Source: Piezodorus guildinii (taxonomy: Eukaryota > Arthropoda > Insecta > Hemiptera > Pentatomidae). From it: a DNA stretch of 64,000 nt. How positions within the stretch are numbered: the first letter of the stretch is position 1; each line of letters begins with the position of its first letter. Shown here one piece after another: positions 45,401 through 54,492 of the stretch. Below the pieces are notes generated by a model. It worked only from the letters and a program-made list of their open reading frames with translations. It did not search any database and was not told the DNA's origin. The position numbers were made by a program, and so were the translations under genes. The DNA is taken from the NCBI GenBank assembly GCA_023052935.1, contig CM041295.1, positions 160,380,366 through 160,444,365 of the forward strand, in the 5' to 3' direction.

Positions 45401-45761
45401 CCCATCGGCCCCCTAGGTTCCTAATACGCGCGCCGATTTTCCCTAATAGGTCATTACCTATTATCGCCTGATACTCCCTTGGCATCTTACTTACTACATG
45501 GACATGAAACTCTCCGCTCCTTTCCCCCCATGTACTTAAGCCCAGCTCGATTTCCCCCTCCACACGACAGGGCCCTCCCAGGGTGATTAAATTACATTGG
45601 CATACCTTAACCTGGAGTGCCCTCTCTCCACCTTTCCACTTCTCTAGCGCCTCTCTGCATGCGATGGTGCACGAGCTCCCGGTGTCCACCAGGCATGCGA
45701 CTCCCTCCACGCTGATGATAGGCAGACCGCCGCTCTCTCCCCTCGCATGGTAGCTCACCAA
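42429..45761 (-). CDS. pol: Gypsy pol polyprotein (PR-RT-RNaseH-IN)
   Basis: 1,110 codons without interruption. The aspartic protease motif DTGSS is at residues 26-30. The reverse transcriptase spans about 190-400, with LDLKAGYHQIGMHPRD (283 on), YEFTRMPFGLKNAP and the active site YMDD (345-348). RNase H has D494 (TTDAS), E533 (ALERE) and D560 (HTDHRPL). Integrase has the HHCC finger (H781, H787, C817, C820) and catalytic D850, D903 (SSDSG), E939 (GGIERLHSTL), a D,D35E spacing. A GPFRVVVIREHNLV segment near the end resembles the GPY/F module. All key residues are present. The start given is the first Met; the frame is open back to the gag UGA, in the same frame, so expression as a Gag-Pol readthrough product is likely. 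It acts in cytoplasmic particles and, as integrase, in the nucleus. Confidence 0.95.
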   Translation of the reverse strand: MVSYHARGESGGLPIISVEGVACLVDTGSSCTIACREALEKWKGGERALQVKVCQCNLITLGGPCRVEGEIELGLSTWGERSGEFHVHVVSKMPREYQAIIGNDLLGKIGARIRNLGGRWAIRIGGRKYTCTHVAAGGEARIGALNQVDNWKTSILEEFSDIFFKEGDILGVTGRTVHEIPLKQDRVVYVKERRYPQALRRHIREELDDLRRQGIIVDSTSPYNSPLWAVKKKCAPGETTEKYRVVIDYRKLNENTVDEKYPLPRFDDILDRLGGAKIFSTLDLKAGYHQIGMHPRDRHKTAFTFERGHYEFTRMPFGLKNAPITFQRLMDEFLRGLDESVCQVYMDDLLVFSRSERDHVQHLRDVFSRMREFGLRLSPEKSILGQQEISFLGHTISAEGVKPDAQKVAALQRMAIPTEVKGIRRLMGALNYYRRFVPAMATYLVPLNNLLRKGCKVVMTPDIADQVRRCIEHLQRDPVLAFPDFERPFTITTDASEYALGAVLSQDSDRGERPVAYASRRLTDAESRYSALERELLGIVWAVDHFRPYVFGRRFRVHTDHRPLQWVGRLKESSARVTRWKELLGQYNMEIVYKPGRENVVADWLSRALMVNAVEEERGESSRDVRQFLREWTPGEEPQSSTAGVSGEAASSEDERSSEGRPVDMEEIDDIVNDKRHQIIWKTRTSGLLKIDFQRFGGCSVVTVWSQPSVGDDQICRALADASKPGRTHHLFVGNAVVWGRIHRLWRAERIGVDRSFVRCSMLVETIRDEERQREVTLAYHQGKTNHRGLTETLRALRRRYYWRGMKRTIQETIGNCDVCLRAKYDRHPPRAVQEETPTADAPLVDLQIDSFTWKNYKWVTVLDLFSKVAMAYPVQERTAEAVLRALWIWFQFYGVPEKVSSDSGREFDNAKVRREMKVLGVTWHLNTPGHPKSRGGIERLHSTLSDHLRVFQLEKGLEPDVAMERAIVAYNHSVHSVTEFTPYEILFGLQGRRRDCRGAADGEGRIVSNSLALKKLWVTVRDRIEREKRRRVERHNLGVRDLMGPVKIGTVVYRRVGTNRGKELRRYEGPFRVVVIREHNLVTVESVREPRKRRTVHLEQLKLPPMEAS

Positions 45762-45791
45762 CGTGCGGTTGCCACTCTGCTGATACCCGCC

Positions 45792-45794
45792 TCA
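45792..45794 (-). promoter_or_regulatory. UGA codon separating gag and pol in one frame (possible readthrough)
   Basis: On the minus strand the context is GAGGAAATC-TGA-GGCGGGTAT. The frames before and after are identical (the starts at 47024 and 45761 differ by 421 codons). A GGCGGG sequence follows immediately. This is the layout of a stop-suppression signal, but the efficiency cannot be judged from sequence. Confidence 0.6.
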
Positions 45795-47024
45795 GATTTC
45801 CTCACGGGATGACTGCGCTGCCGTTTCCGGTCGCCTCCACGCACTCCTCCTGCTCCTCTGGCCACCTCCTCGAGCGGGAACGTCCGCCTCAGTCTCCGTT
45901 TCCGTTTCCTCAGACCCTCCGGATGATTCGCTTGCCGATGCTATATGCCTCCTCTGGAACCGTCCCGGTCGGACTCTTTGGGCATTTACTTCCATGGGTT
46001 CCGGTTGGTTCGCATCGCGCCGCCGGTACATGTAAGGGCAATGTCTTGCCATATGTCCCTCCACTCCGCACTCAAAGCACTTAGTGCGTGGACATTGGGC
46101 CACCAGATGCCCGAGCTTGCCACAACCATGGCACTTGCGGTCCTCCCGCCTCCCGCTGCTTCTCGGTTTTGCTGGCCGTCGATCACCTTGCGGAGGCCTC
46201 TCTCTCCTATTCTCCCGAAATTCTCTTCTTTTCCAAACGGGAGTGGTCCTGGGCTGATGGTGCGAGACCCGTGTCCAACCGTGTTCCTCCGTCTCCATCC
46301 GAGATTCTTCCTCGCGGGCACTGGCGTCCATCATTTCTTGAGCGCATTCGATGAACGAGCGCTCCCTCTGGAACCCTTCTCTTTTACCGGCTTCCTTCGC
46401 CAGCTGCACCTTCAGAATTATCGCTAAGAAATCCATCCTAAAGTGGACCTCCTCAACACTAGCGGTCTCTCGCATTTTCTCTGTGATCCGATTAAATTTC
46501 GTGAGAAGTTCTCCCGCATACTGGCCGTTAGACTGCCGCGGCTTCTTAGTTTCCCTTATTAGGTGAAACACATCTTCTTCAGGGGCCCATCTTCCCCCTC
46601 CATAGGCCTTCTTTAGTCGCTCTTTCACGACGCTCCAGGGTGTCTCCTCGTCGGCTTGGATATGGTTCAGGATGCTCCTCCTCACCCTGCAAACCACTGC
46701 AGCCTTTAACGCCTCAGCATCTTCCCCGTCTAATAGTCTTTCGGACAACTTAGACTGAATCCTCACCATCAAGCGATCGCCCCCTTTTAAAAAGTGGTTG
46801 AGCTCACCAATCTCTCCAGTAAATCTGTCAAGGTCGGATGTAGCCTTCCTCAATTCCTGAGCTGTCGCTGTTTGGATCTTCACCCACTCCAGCGTCGTCC
46901 TATGCGCCTGCGCCAGTGAAACTTCCGGTAGTGGCGGCAACTCAACTGCCGCTGCTGCCGCCTGCTGGGGCACAGCCGGTGGGACATTCAGAACGGCTGG
47001 CCTCAAAACTACGTTTTCTGCCAT
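45792..47024 (-). CDS. gag: Gypsy gag protein with two CCHC knuckles
   Basis: 410 codons, starting about 120 bp downstream of the primer-binding site. The N-terminal 40 residues are Ala/Pro-rich. Residues 40-240 are mostly helical-looking and charged, as in a Gypsy capsid (for example LKKAYGGGRWAPEEDVFHLI). A basic linker leads to two zinc knuckles, C298-x2-C301-x4-H306-x4-C311 and C316-x2-C319-x4-H324-x4-C329, which would bind genomic RNA. The C-terminal tail is Ser/Glu- and Arg-rich. It ends at TGA (45792-45794), after which the same frame stays open into pol with eleven codons before the first pol Met. No frameshift site is needed. Function is assembly of the intracellular particle. Confidence 0.93.
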   Translation of the reverse strand: MAENVVLRPAVLNVPPAVPQQAAAAAVELPPLPEVSLAQAHRTTLEWVKIQTATAQELRKATSDLDRFTGEIGELNHFLKGGDRLMVRIQSKLSERLLDGEDAEALKAAVVCRVRRSILNHIQADEETPWSVVKERLKKAYGGGRWAPEEDVFHLIRETKKPRQSNGQYAGELLTKFNRITEKMRETASVEEVHFRMDFLAIILKVQLAKEAGKREGFQRERSFIECAQEMMDASAREEESRMETEEHGWTRVSHHQPRTTPVWKRREFRENRRERPPQGDRRPAKPRSSGRREDRKCHGCGKLGHLVAQCPRTKCFECGVEGHMARHCPYMYRRRDANQPEPMEVNAQRVRPGRFQRRHIASASESSGGSEETETETEADVPARGGGQRSRRSAWRRPETAAQSSREEI

Positions 47025-47143
47025 GATATCGGTTTTTCACTGGCAAGAAATTAAAAAATAAAATAAAAAAAAATAAATGAACTCACGTACGCTGAGTAAC
47101 AGGCAAGTACGAAAAAAAATTATGTTTCGAACTTATCTAAAGT

Positions 47144-47161
47144 TCCCGGGTTTCGGCACCA
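47144..47161 (-). other. primer-binding site, tRNA-Phe type
   Basis: On the minus strand, TGGTGCCGAAACCCGGGA begins at the last base of the 5' LTR. Its complement ends TTTCGGCACCA, as does the 3' end of eukaryotic tRNA-Phe (acceptor GCCGAAA). All 18 bases fit. Confidence 0.85.
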
Positions 47162-47339
47162 CTTATGCGTTGTCCGAAATATGAATTAAAAAAAATAAAG
47201 AAAGGGGCATAAACAACACGCTTGATGGCTATTCAAACACTAACTTTATTTGGTCTTCTAATCCTCTATATATACATTTCTATTGTTTACAAGAGGTGGT
47301 TTGGAATTAAGGCTGATAGTCTACCTTATCAGCCCTTAA

Positions 47340-47341
<2 letters not shown>
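47161..47341 (-). repeat. 5' LTR of Gypsy element
   Basis: 181 bp, nearly identical to 41976-42156. It should carry the element's promoter: a TATATATAG box on the minus strand near 47265-47275. The (AT)n on its right begins with the TATA target duplication. Confidence 0.93.

Positions 47342-47403
<62 letters not shown>
47342..47403. repeat. (AT)n target tract, right flank of Gypsy element
   Basis: About 30 TA units; the other half of the microsatellite into which the element inserted. Confidence 0.95.
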
Positions 47404-47405
<2 letters not shown>

Positions 47406-47760
47406 ACCGTGAAATTACGTAATTAAGAGTTTCCCCTCGTTATATGCCGCTTTGTTAAAAAAGGCATTCCCCGGTTAACAGGTTAAATAAACACTGAAGT
47501 GCTACCTACCACTGGATGGTTTCTTCACTAGACTTTTTCATTCCCAAAATTATAGTGTTGCTCATTTACTTGTGTAATGTATTACATACAGTTTTATTTA
47601 CATAAAAGTTTTTCCACATAGGCCCTCTATTTTACCATCATAAATGAAAAGATACTAATGTATAGTTTCTCTATAGTTTTTTTTTTAAATCATTTCCTTA
47701 TGGTATTTAAAAATGTTTTGAACTACATTTATTTTCCTTTTGTAGAATGAGATGGTTCAG
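47404..47760. other. no recognised gene
   Basis: Ordinary AT-rich sequence. Confidence 0.4.
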
Positions 47761-47768
47761 GTAAAGAT

Positions 47769-47772
<4 letters not shown>

Positions 47773-47799
<27 letters not shown>

Positions 47800-47885
47800 A
47801 AAAAAGATAGATAATATAAAGAAAAGACTGCTTAATGTTCAACGTTTCGACCCACGTTGCAGGTTGTCTCCAGGGCTAAAAAACA
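47773..47885 (-). ncRNA. possible Penelope-type hammerhead ribozyme remnant
   Basis: On the minus strand CCCTGGAGACAACCTGCAAC is followed by GTGGGTCGAAACGTTGAAC. The GTCGAAAC core (47844-47851) and a CTGGAGA box (47867-47873) sit in the places of the hammerhead CGAAAC and CTGANGA boxes. ACC and GGT can form a short stem II. The CTGANGA box has one change at a critical position, so activity is doubtful. Penelope-like elements carry this kind of motif near their ends. A long A-rich tract (47773-47805) lies beside it. No Penelope reverse transcriptase was found. Confidence 0.35.
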
Positions 47886-49131
47886 AGATAGAGTAGTAGG
47901 TGTTTGATAATAAGAAACATACAAAAAAATAAAAACAATTGACTAATCAATAGATTAATTAAGGCCTCAACATGAAAAAATACCGTACTATAACATCAAA
48001 CATAAATAAATAAAATAGACTACGAAGTATGCATAAAACTAAATAATAAATAGGGTGAGTATATTATATAAATGACAGGGATTATAAGGTAAATTGATAG
48101 AAAAATAAGAAACAATATTAAATTACCAAGAAAACCAAAAATAATTTTTAATATAGTATAAAATTTAACTTAAGTAACAAAGTTCAATGGAGATTTAGTA
48201 AACAAAGTCAGTGCAATGAGGAATATTCTAGTGAAATAATGTAAAAATGTAATATCATAACATATTTAAATATTCTCTACCAAAAGTAGACCAGTCCCTT
48301 AATTAGACACATAACAACATAAACATTGGATACATTTTCCTATTAATAAAAGAAAAATATATATGTACATGTAAAAAACTTCTTTAATTTGAAAAAAATA
48401 AAATAAATGAATCTTACTGTTACATAGGCTTGGTTGGTTTATGGACATAACGTATTTGTAATATTTTAGATATAATTTCCAATATTGTTTTATAAGTTGT
48501 TTCCGTCGCATATTTATAGAACTATATATACTTAAAAGCTTGGCATTATATTCTTTAGGAAGAGATTTTTCCAATTGTGAATACATGGTTTTAATTTTAG
48601 TATTCATTGAATATTTGCCACTGATTTTGAAACGTTTAAAAGATAACTCATAGAGTACCTGCTAAATAAGCTAATGAAATAAGAAAGTTTTTTTTTCTTT
48701 TTTTTTACACGAAACGGCGAGGAAGCAAAAATAATATTCCACTTTGTCTGGCAAATCTGTCAGATTATGAACGGCACAAATCAGTAAATAGCTAAAAACA
48801 ATTATATTTAAATTATCAATTTTTTTAACAAAATAGCTTTTACTCTACTATGAACAGGTTTGAGCAAATGATTTTTTTCATGTTAGTTACATTATAATAC
48901 CTACTGAAGATGGGTATAAGTACCATCGCTTAGCTAAGCTTTTTTATTATATTTCTATCGATAGCTACAACCACATCGGAAATGAGCATTCAATTAAGAT
49001 CTACCAAGTTACAACCTTCTTTATAAAATTTGAAGGTCTTCTACAATTGTGTGAAACTGCAAAAACTTGTAGAACAGAAAATATAGAATTTACACTGAAA
49101 AATGTTCCCTTAGTAGGTACTCGAGTGGTAA
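47886..49131. other. AT-rich DNA, nothing recognised
   Basis: A 102-codon minus-strand frame at 48299-48607 is Lys/Tyr/Ile-rich without known motif and is probably incidental. Confidence 0.4.
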
Positions 49132-49133
49132 TA

Positions 49134-50067
49134 CAGTAAACCCTCTTTTTAATAAACACGGTTATAACGAACAACCGTTTATAACGAACTATCGTTGCGG
49201 TCCCTTGAAAAATGGATAGAAAACTGTGCTTTCACCACGTTTATAACGAAATATTCTCTTATAACGAATTAACGAACTACTTTTGTGGACCTCAGAATTC
49301 AATTTGTTCGGTTATTCGAAAAAATAAAGAAGAAAAAAATTACGAAATGTCGTCGAAATTTCCAGTAAAGAGCGGCGCCTTTCTGTCCAAATCCTTACCT
49401 CTTCCTTCTATTCAGCTCAATTCTGTGATTCACAGTCTGTCTGTGACAACTTCTGGTTTCTAGTGTTTCAGCTAGTTTTTCTTGTTTTTATTGCTTTTAA
49501 TACTTACTTTTGTTCGATTTTCCTACGAGGTCAAGAGAAAATACACTGATTTCAATACAAGGTTGGCGATTCTCCAAAAAAGGAGATAAAAAAATTGAGT
49601 CGAAATCGAAAGTTGCAGAAAAATACGGATATCAAAATCTGCTCTATCAACGATTATCGCTAATAAAGATAAAATCGATGCCTCCGTTGCATCTTCATCG
49701 AGATGTGTAAAAAAAAAATAATTTTTTTTATTATTAATTCAAATTTATATGAATTGCTGTGATTTTGACATTGTAAGTTCCTTTTTAAGTTTTGTATTTT
49801 GAATGATGGTTTATGTTAATCTTAAAGTATTATGTAATATGTGAAAAAAGATAGATATATGTACACAGTGCATAGTTTTAACTACTTTTGTAAATAAACA
49901 TGTGCCTGAAAGCGAATGCTGTATTATGAATATTTCTTTTTAATCACCTGAGTTTATAACAAGACGTATAATATACATACAATATATTTTTCAGACATAA
50001 CGAATTCTTTTATAACGAACAGAGAATTTGTTGTTCTCTTGGAGTTCGTTAAAACGAGGGTTTACTG
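49134..50067 (+). mobile_element. pogo-like DNA transposon, deletion derivative (934 bp)
   Basis: Ends CAGTAAACCCTC on the left and GAGGGTTTACTG on the right, with TA at 49132-49133 and 50068-50069. Inside both ends AACGAA is repeated many times (TTATAACGAA), as in pogo/Tigger-type ends. A short plus-strand frame (49510-49710) reads KGDKKIESKSKVAEKYGYQN. This resembles the helix-turn-helix of pogo/CENP-B-type transposases (KIE.KS.VAKEYGI). The DDE catalytic domain is absent. It is non-autonomous and decayed. Confidence 0.82.
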
Positions 50068-50069
50068 TA

Positions 50070-51560
50070 ATTATAGAAAGAAGAGAAATCACTTACCTTT
50101 GTACATCAATATTGCCGATTTCTAAAAATATTTTGGATTAATGCTTTGGTAGAATTATAGTATGGAATGTTTTCTGTTAAAAAAGTGTCCAACTATGTAA
50201 AAAAAATGATATTTATCGTTTTTTTTTCTATGTTTTAACAACTGTAGCGGCGTACGGGGGGCGGCGTGCGGGGGTGCGGACAAACCATTTTTTTATTCCT
50301 TATTTGGACTCAACGTATCTTGAAACGTAAGCCCTATATTTTGAGAGAGAAAGTAATTATTGTATTTTTTGTCGACTCGAAAAATTCGAATTGAAATTAC
50401 ATAAAGTATTGACTTAATTCTTCCTGGAGAAGTTTTTATTTTATTTTATTATTTTTTTTATTCCAATTAGTCTTTGGGAACTCTTTATAATTTTTTATTC
50501 TGAGATACGAGATAAAATTAAATATATGAAGTACACGTGGACTTTTAACTACATAATCTGTTGCTTTCACATCAATCGTAGGGAACCATTTAATTAATGC
50601 AGGAAAAAATTTAAAACAATTCCGTTCCAAGAATGTAAGGTTTTTAGTTTTCTACATCAAAGAGCTTTGTTTCGTGCATGACCGTAGCCAAACCCATTTG
50701 ACAAGGATATCGCATCTGTTAATCTGGTTTTGATGAAATTTTCAAGGTGCGTGTTGTTCCTTAGATCATACCATAGCAATTTTATTAACCACCATTCATT
50801 ATTTTGGCCTACACAGGTAGACTTGTATTTTCCTTGAACGGCCTATATTTTTAGGGAACGCCCAATTTAGCCTAAGGTTGAAATTGAATAAGATTAAGTA
50901 GAAAATTGAGGATCAGTGTTGAAATTATTGTCTAACAGTTTTTATTAAGTAATATCATATCCTGTTTCAATGAAGACTTTGGGTCATATGCCTGCAAGAG
51001 GGTTGGATATGTTGTAACGATGTGTTTTTATTGTTGTATACCACATTGCAATAGCTCATGGCGATTAGTACCATAAAATGGGGTAAATAGGAACACTATG
51101 GTATCTTGAGCATTATAACAAATTTATTTTTTATCTCAATTAATTGAACAATACATAAAAGTTTAAGTATACTTCCCTCTATTTCATATTCACTGGGTGT
51201 GTGTTTTTGAATAGTAGTTTAAAAAAAAAAAAAAGGTATTACAGTTCCTATTGACCCTACTGTAGAGGTGAGAAGGAACGATATTGGAAATGTTATTGTG
51301 TTTCAATTTACAACATATAGGGTGAATAAGAATAGTTTAAAATGCTTATTAAATTACTATTACAATTTGAGAATAGAAATTAGATAACTTATATTCTAAG
51401 AGACGTAATTTTATTCACTTATATATTTTTTTAAAGTCCCTTTATTCAGTTATATTCTAGAAATTAGCTCTCTTGTCTTCTAAAAAAAGTTCTAAAGTAT
51501 GAGGCTTCTGTAGGAAGAAGAATACGCGTCAGTAAACGGTGCATCCACATAGATCATTAT
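50070..51560. other. AT-rich DNA, nothing recognised
   Basis: A GC-rich patch at 50245-50285 (GCGGCGTACGGGGGGCGG) stands out but matches no element in this window. Confidence 0.4.
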
Positions 51561-51562
51561 TA

Positions 51563-52488
51563 TTGGGCTGTGTCACATAAAATGTCGGTTTTCAAGGTAA
51601 AGGATTTTAATTAAAAATACGATATGAAAACAAGATTATTTTATTCGAAGTATTTACCTTCTTATTCTACACATTTCTCACAACGTGACACCAACTTTTT
51701 TATTTCCGAACTGAGAAACTCTGAGCTTTGAAGTGAAACAAAATCTGAAAACGCACTTCTCACTTGATCGTCATATTCAAAAAGTTTTTTTTTTGACGAA
51801 GTTGTTTAAATTCCTGAACAGGTGGTAATCTGTTGGAGACAAGTCGGGATAATATGGTGGGTGCGGAAGAACTTCGTAGCCCATGTTCTTTCAATTTTCG
51901 CACGGTATGTTTTGAAACATGGGGTCTTGCTGCCGCTCAGTGAGATCATGAGGTACCCATGTATCGAGCTTTTTTAATTTCCCAATAGACTTTAAATGTC
52001 GGGAAACGGGGGATGCACATGCATTTGGTTGTGCTGAGAGTCCTTTAACTGTTTGGTAGGGGTTTCCTTTTACTGTATGTTTGAGGACATCGTTGTCTAT
52101 TACGGACGGAGGTCTTCCTCGGGGCATGTTTTCCAAGTAGGTATCCCCAGCTGAAAAGTTAGCAAACCAACAACGAATGGTCCGTTCATTAACACTCCCT
52201 TCCCCAAACGCCTTGCAAATATTTCTAGCGGCCTCAGATGCCGAATCGCCGAGTTTAAACTAGTACAAAAATATTACTCGAAAATCGCGTGTTTCCACGT
52301 TCATATTTGGAGGTATACTAAAAAGTGGGTAATTGATTGGGAAGCTAATGTTTATAATACAAAGGTAGAAGATTAGTAACTGTTTACTTTAAATATGTAA
52401 ACATTCGGAAGAAAACAACAGAGACCTGCAAAATCCTTAATGAATTTCAGAAACTATAAAAACGGACATTTCATGTGAAACAACCCAA
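51563..52488 (-). mobile_element. mariner element, internally deleted copy 4 (926 bp)
   Basis: Starts TTGGGCTGTGTCACATAAAA, with TA on both sides (51561-51562, 52489-52490). The minus-strand frame at 52136 reads MENMPRGRPPSVIDNDVLKHT, then VSRHLKSIGKLKKLDTWVPHD and LTERQQ, with the same joint to RPHVSKH-type sequence as copies 2 and 3. The N-terminal helix-turn-helix region GEGSVNERTIRCW remains upstream at 52160-52230. Both first catalytic aspartates are missing. Confidence 0.9.
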
Positions 52489-52489
52489 T

Positions 52490-52925
52490 AAATGAAACAG
52501 ACCCCTAGAATCTTGCAGATTTAGAAGATCCGATCCGCACTTTCAACTTCAATATAACTTCACTAGAGCTAAATTAAACGTCCTTTTGAGTTGGGAAAAA
52601 CATATAAGTTTGCTTGATTCTTTTTTAAACAAACGGTTTTTTTTTCTTATTTTTTTTACTAACCAATGTATCCTATATCATAAATTCACCTACTGAAATG
52701 TCATTATTTGTGGATGATGATCCAAATCCAGGTTTATGGTGAATGAAAACAGAAAACAGCTGTGTCCCCATTTACCCTACACTCCAGAAAATGTGGTTGC
52801 CATCATTTAAAAAATCTGCTGCTATGAAACTGTTGCAAAGAATTTAATGCAAGAAGACAACATGTATATATTATTTAGAATAGTTGCCCATACATCTCTC
52901 CTTAAAATGGATAATAAGCGGCTTT
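52490..52925. other. AT-rich spacer
   Basis: Nothing recognised. Confidence 0.4.
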
Positions 52926-53345
52926 ATGTGAACGTTGAATAAATTTGATAAAGGAGAAAAGAGCGAAAATATTTATTTATTGTAATGTTTGGCTTTTTTA
53001 TTTATACTAAGTTTTAAAAGGCATTGTATATGAAAATAGGGCTTAAAAGTATTAAAATATCATGCAATATTTGTGTTTTGGAACATAAAAAGAGTAAAAT
53101 TTATGTATAATATTCCGTTAGAAAGTTATAGATTCTAGAAAAAATATCGCATACAAATAATTTTAAAAGTTAACAGAGAGTTATGAAAAGCCGATAAAAC
53201 TAACTGAATTTCGTAGATAATAATGTAATAGGTATTTAATAAAATACATTTTTCTGTTAAAACTCAATTTAATTAATTACTTAACAAGTTATTTTCATCT
53301 CTAAATGTTTTTGAAAATTATTAAATAGATTATAACAGCCGAGGC
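52926..53345 (+). repeat. family A fragment (3' half)
   Basis: TTGAATAAATTTGATAAAGGAG, AAAAAGAGTAAAATTTATGTA, TATTCCGTTAGAAAG, GAGAGTTATGAAAAGCCGAT and AGATTATAACAGCCGAGGCAA correspond to the last 420 bp of the unit, with a degraded right end. Confidence 0.65.
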
Positions 53346-53549
53346 AAGGTAAGGTAACAAGATTAGAAATTGATATACAAATAATTTTCTTCAGTTCTAG
53401 TCACCACTAAAGAATATGTTGGCTGTGATGGGTATATTTTTAATGTTGGTTACTCGACGCGGAATCACTAAGCTTGTACCCTGTCAGTATCAGTGATAGC
53501 ATCGCGGCGACTTCAACCTTCGATGAATAGATAGATAGATAGATAACTG

Positions 53550-54479
53550 TTGTTTATTTCTTTAAGCATATTACAACAAAAACAAATACTACAAATATAA
53601 AAAACATTTGTAGAACTATGGTCTTTTAACCCGTGAGCCCGGAGCCGGTCTGTAAAGTTTTACAAAATTATATAATACTCAAACAGGTTACTTACTTATT
53701 CTATTCACCTTCTAACTGTATTAACACATAAATAAAACAACAGTAAAAAAATAACAATAATCAATTATATCAATAATATTAAACATTAGAAAGTTTTTTG
53801 TTTAATTATAATTAAATTCCTTAACAAGCCTATATCTATAAGGCATGCTATTTTACAAAAATTGTATACAGACACCCAGTTATCACCATTCAGACATTTT
53901 ATCACATCATCAACTATTAGAGAACTCTTTCCGAAACATTTTTTTTTTTAATTTCTAACAGAATCGGACATGCAGCCAGGAAATGAAATGTATTTTCTGT
54001 TTCTTTTTTATTGCACAAGCAACACATCACACTTCTGTTTGAATAAAATCTGTTGTAGTTGAGATAAAGAAGTTCACATCTAACTTTGAATATCCATTTA
54101 ACCCCATTAAAGTTTATTTTATTAGCATCAATGTAATGTGATTCATAATCATAATTTATGTTTTTATAAAGATACATTTTTTCCGAAACTGAAGCCTTTT
54201 GTACATATTCTAATCTGTAAATTTCTGTTAACGATACTCTAAATTCCTGTAGGATTAAATCCCATTTATTTTGATTGTCAAGTTTAATGTCTGTGTCAAT
54301 GTTATGTTTTTCTGCTATTTCTCTTAAATACTTTATCCAGTATACCTTTTGTTTAATAACTTCATTATTTAATAAATATGGTAGCCTATTTTTTGTCTTA
54401 TTTTTAGGTTTTTAACTTTGATAATATAACTATGCTGTATTTTTAATGTTTCTATAAACATTGGGACTATTTTGGTTTC
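53550..54479 (-). pseudogene. LINE ORF2 C-terminus (part 2 of a split element)
   Basis: The minus strand has a frame from 54177 reading YLYKNINYDYESHYIDANKI, then VKWIFKVRCELLYLNYNRF and the finger CCLCNKKETENTFHF. Further upstream a broken frame runs with KHNIDTDIKLDNQNKWDLIL. This is the distal part of a LINE ORF2. It should connect to 56048-56420 on the other side of the Jockey-like insertion. The same family left the fragment at 8760-8985. The clade is not certain. Confidence 0.75.
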
Positions 54480-54492
54480 TAAATGTATTAAG
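54480..54492. repeat. target-site duplication, left copy
   Basis: TAAATGTATTAAG here and TAAATGTATTTAG at 56035-56047, one mismatch, bracket the Jockey-like insertion. Confidence 0.75.

Larger units (their letters stand above)
41976..47341 (-). mobile_element. Gypsy-type LTR retrotransposon, 5,366 bp, apparently intact
   Basis: Two 181-bp LTRs that differ at one position, a tRNA-Phe primer-binding site, a purine tract, gag with two zinc knuckles and pol with protease, RT, RNase H and integrase in that order, which is the Ty3/Gypsy order. There is no envelope gene. The element inserted into an AT microsatellite with a TATA duplication. The coding region is far more GC-rich than the flanks. 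LTR identity indicates a young insertion that could be active. Confidence 0.96.

Noticed and set aside
48299..48607. 102-codon minus-strand frame near the Penelope-like motif
   Set aside because: Examined as a possible Penelope protein, but no RT or GIY-YIG motif is visible.
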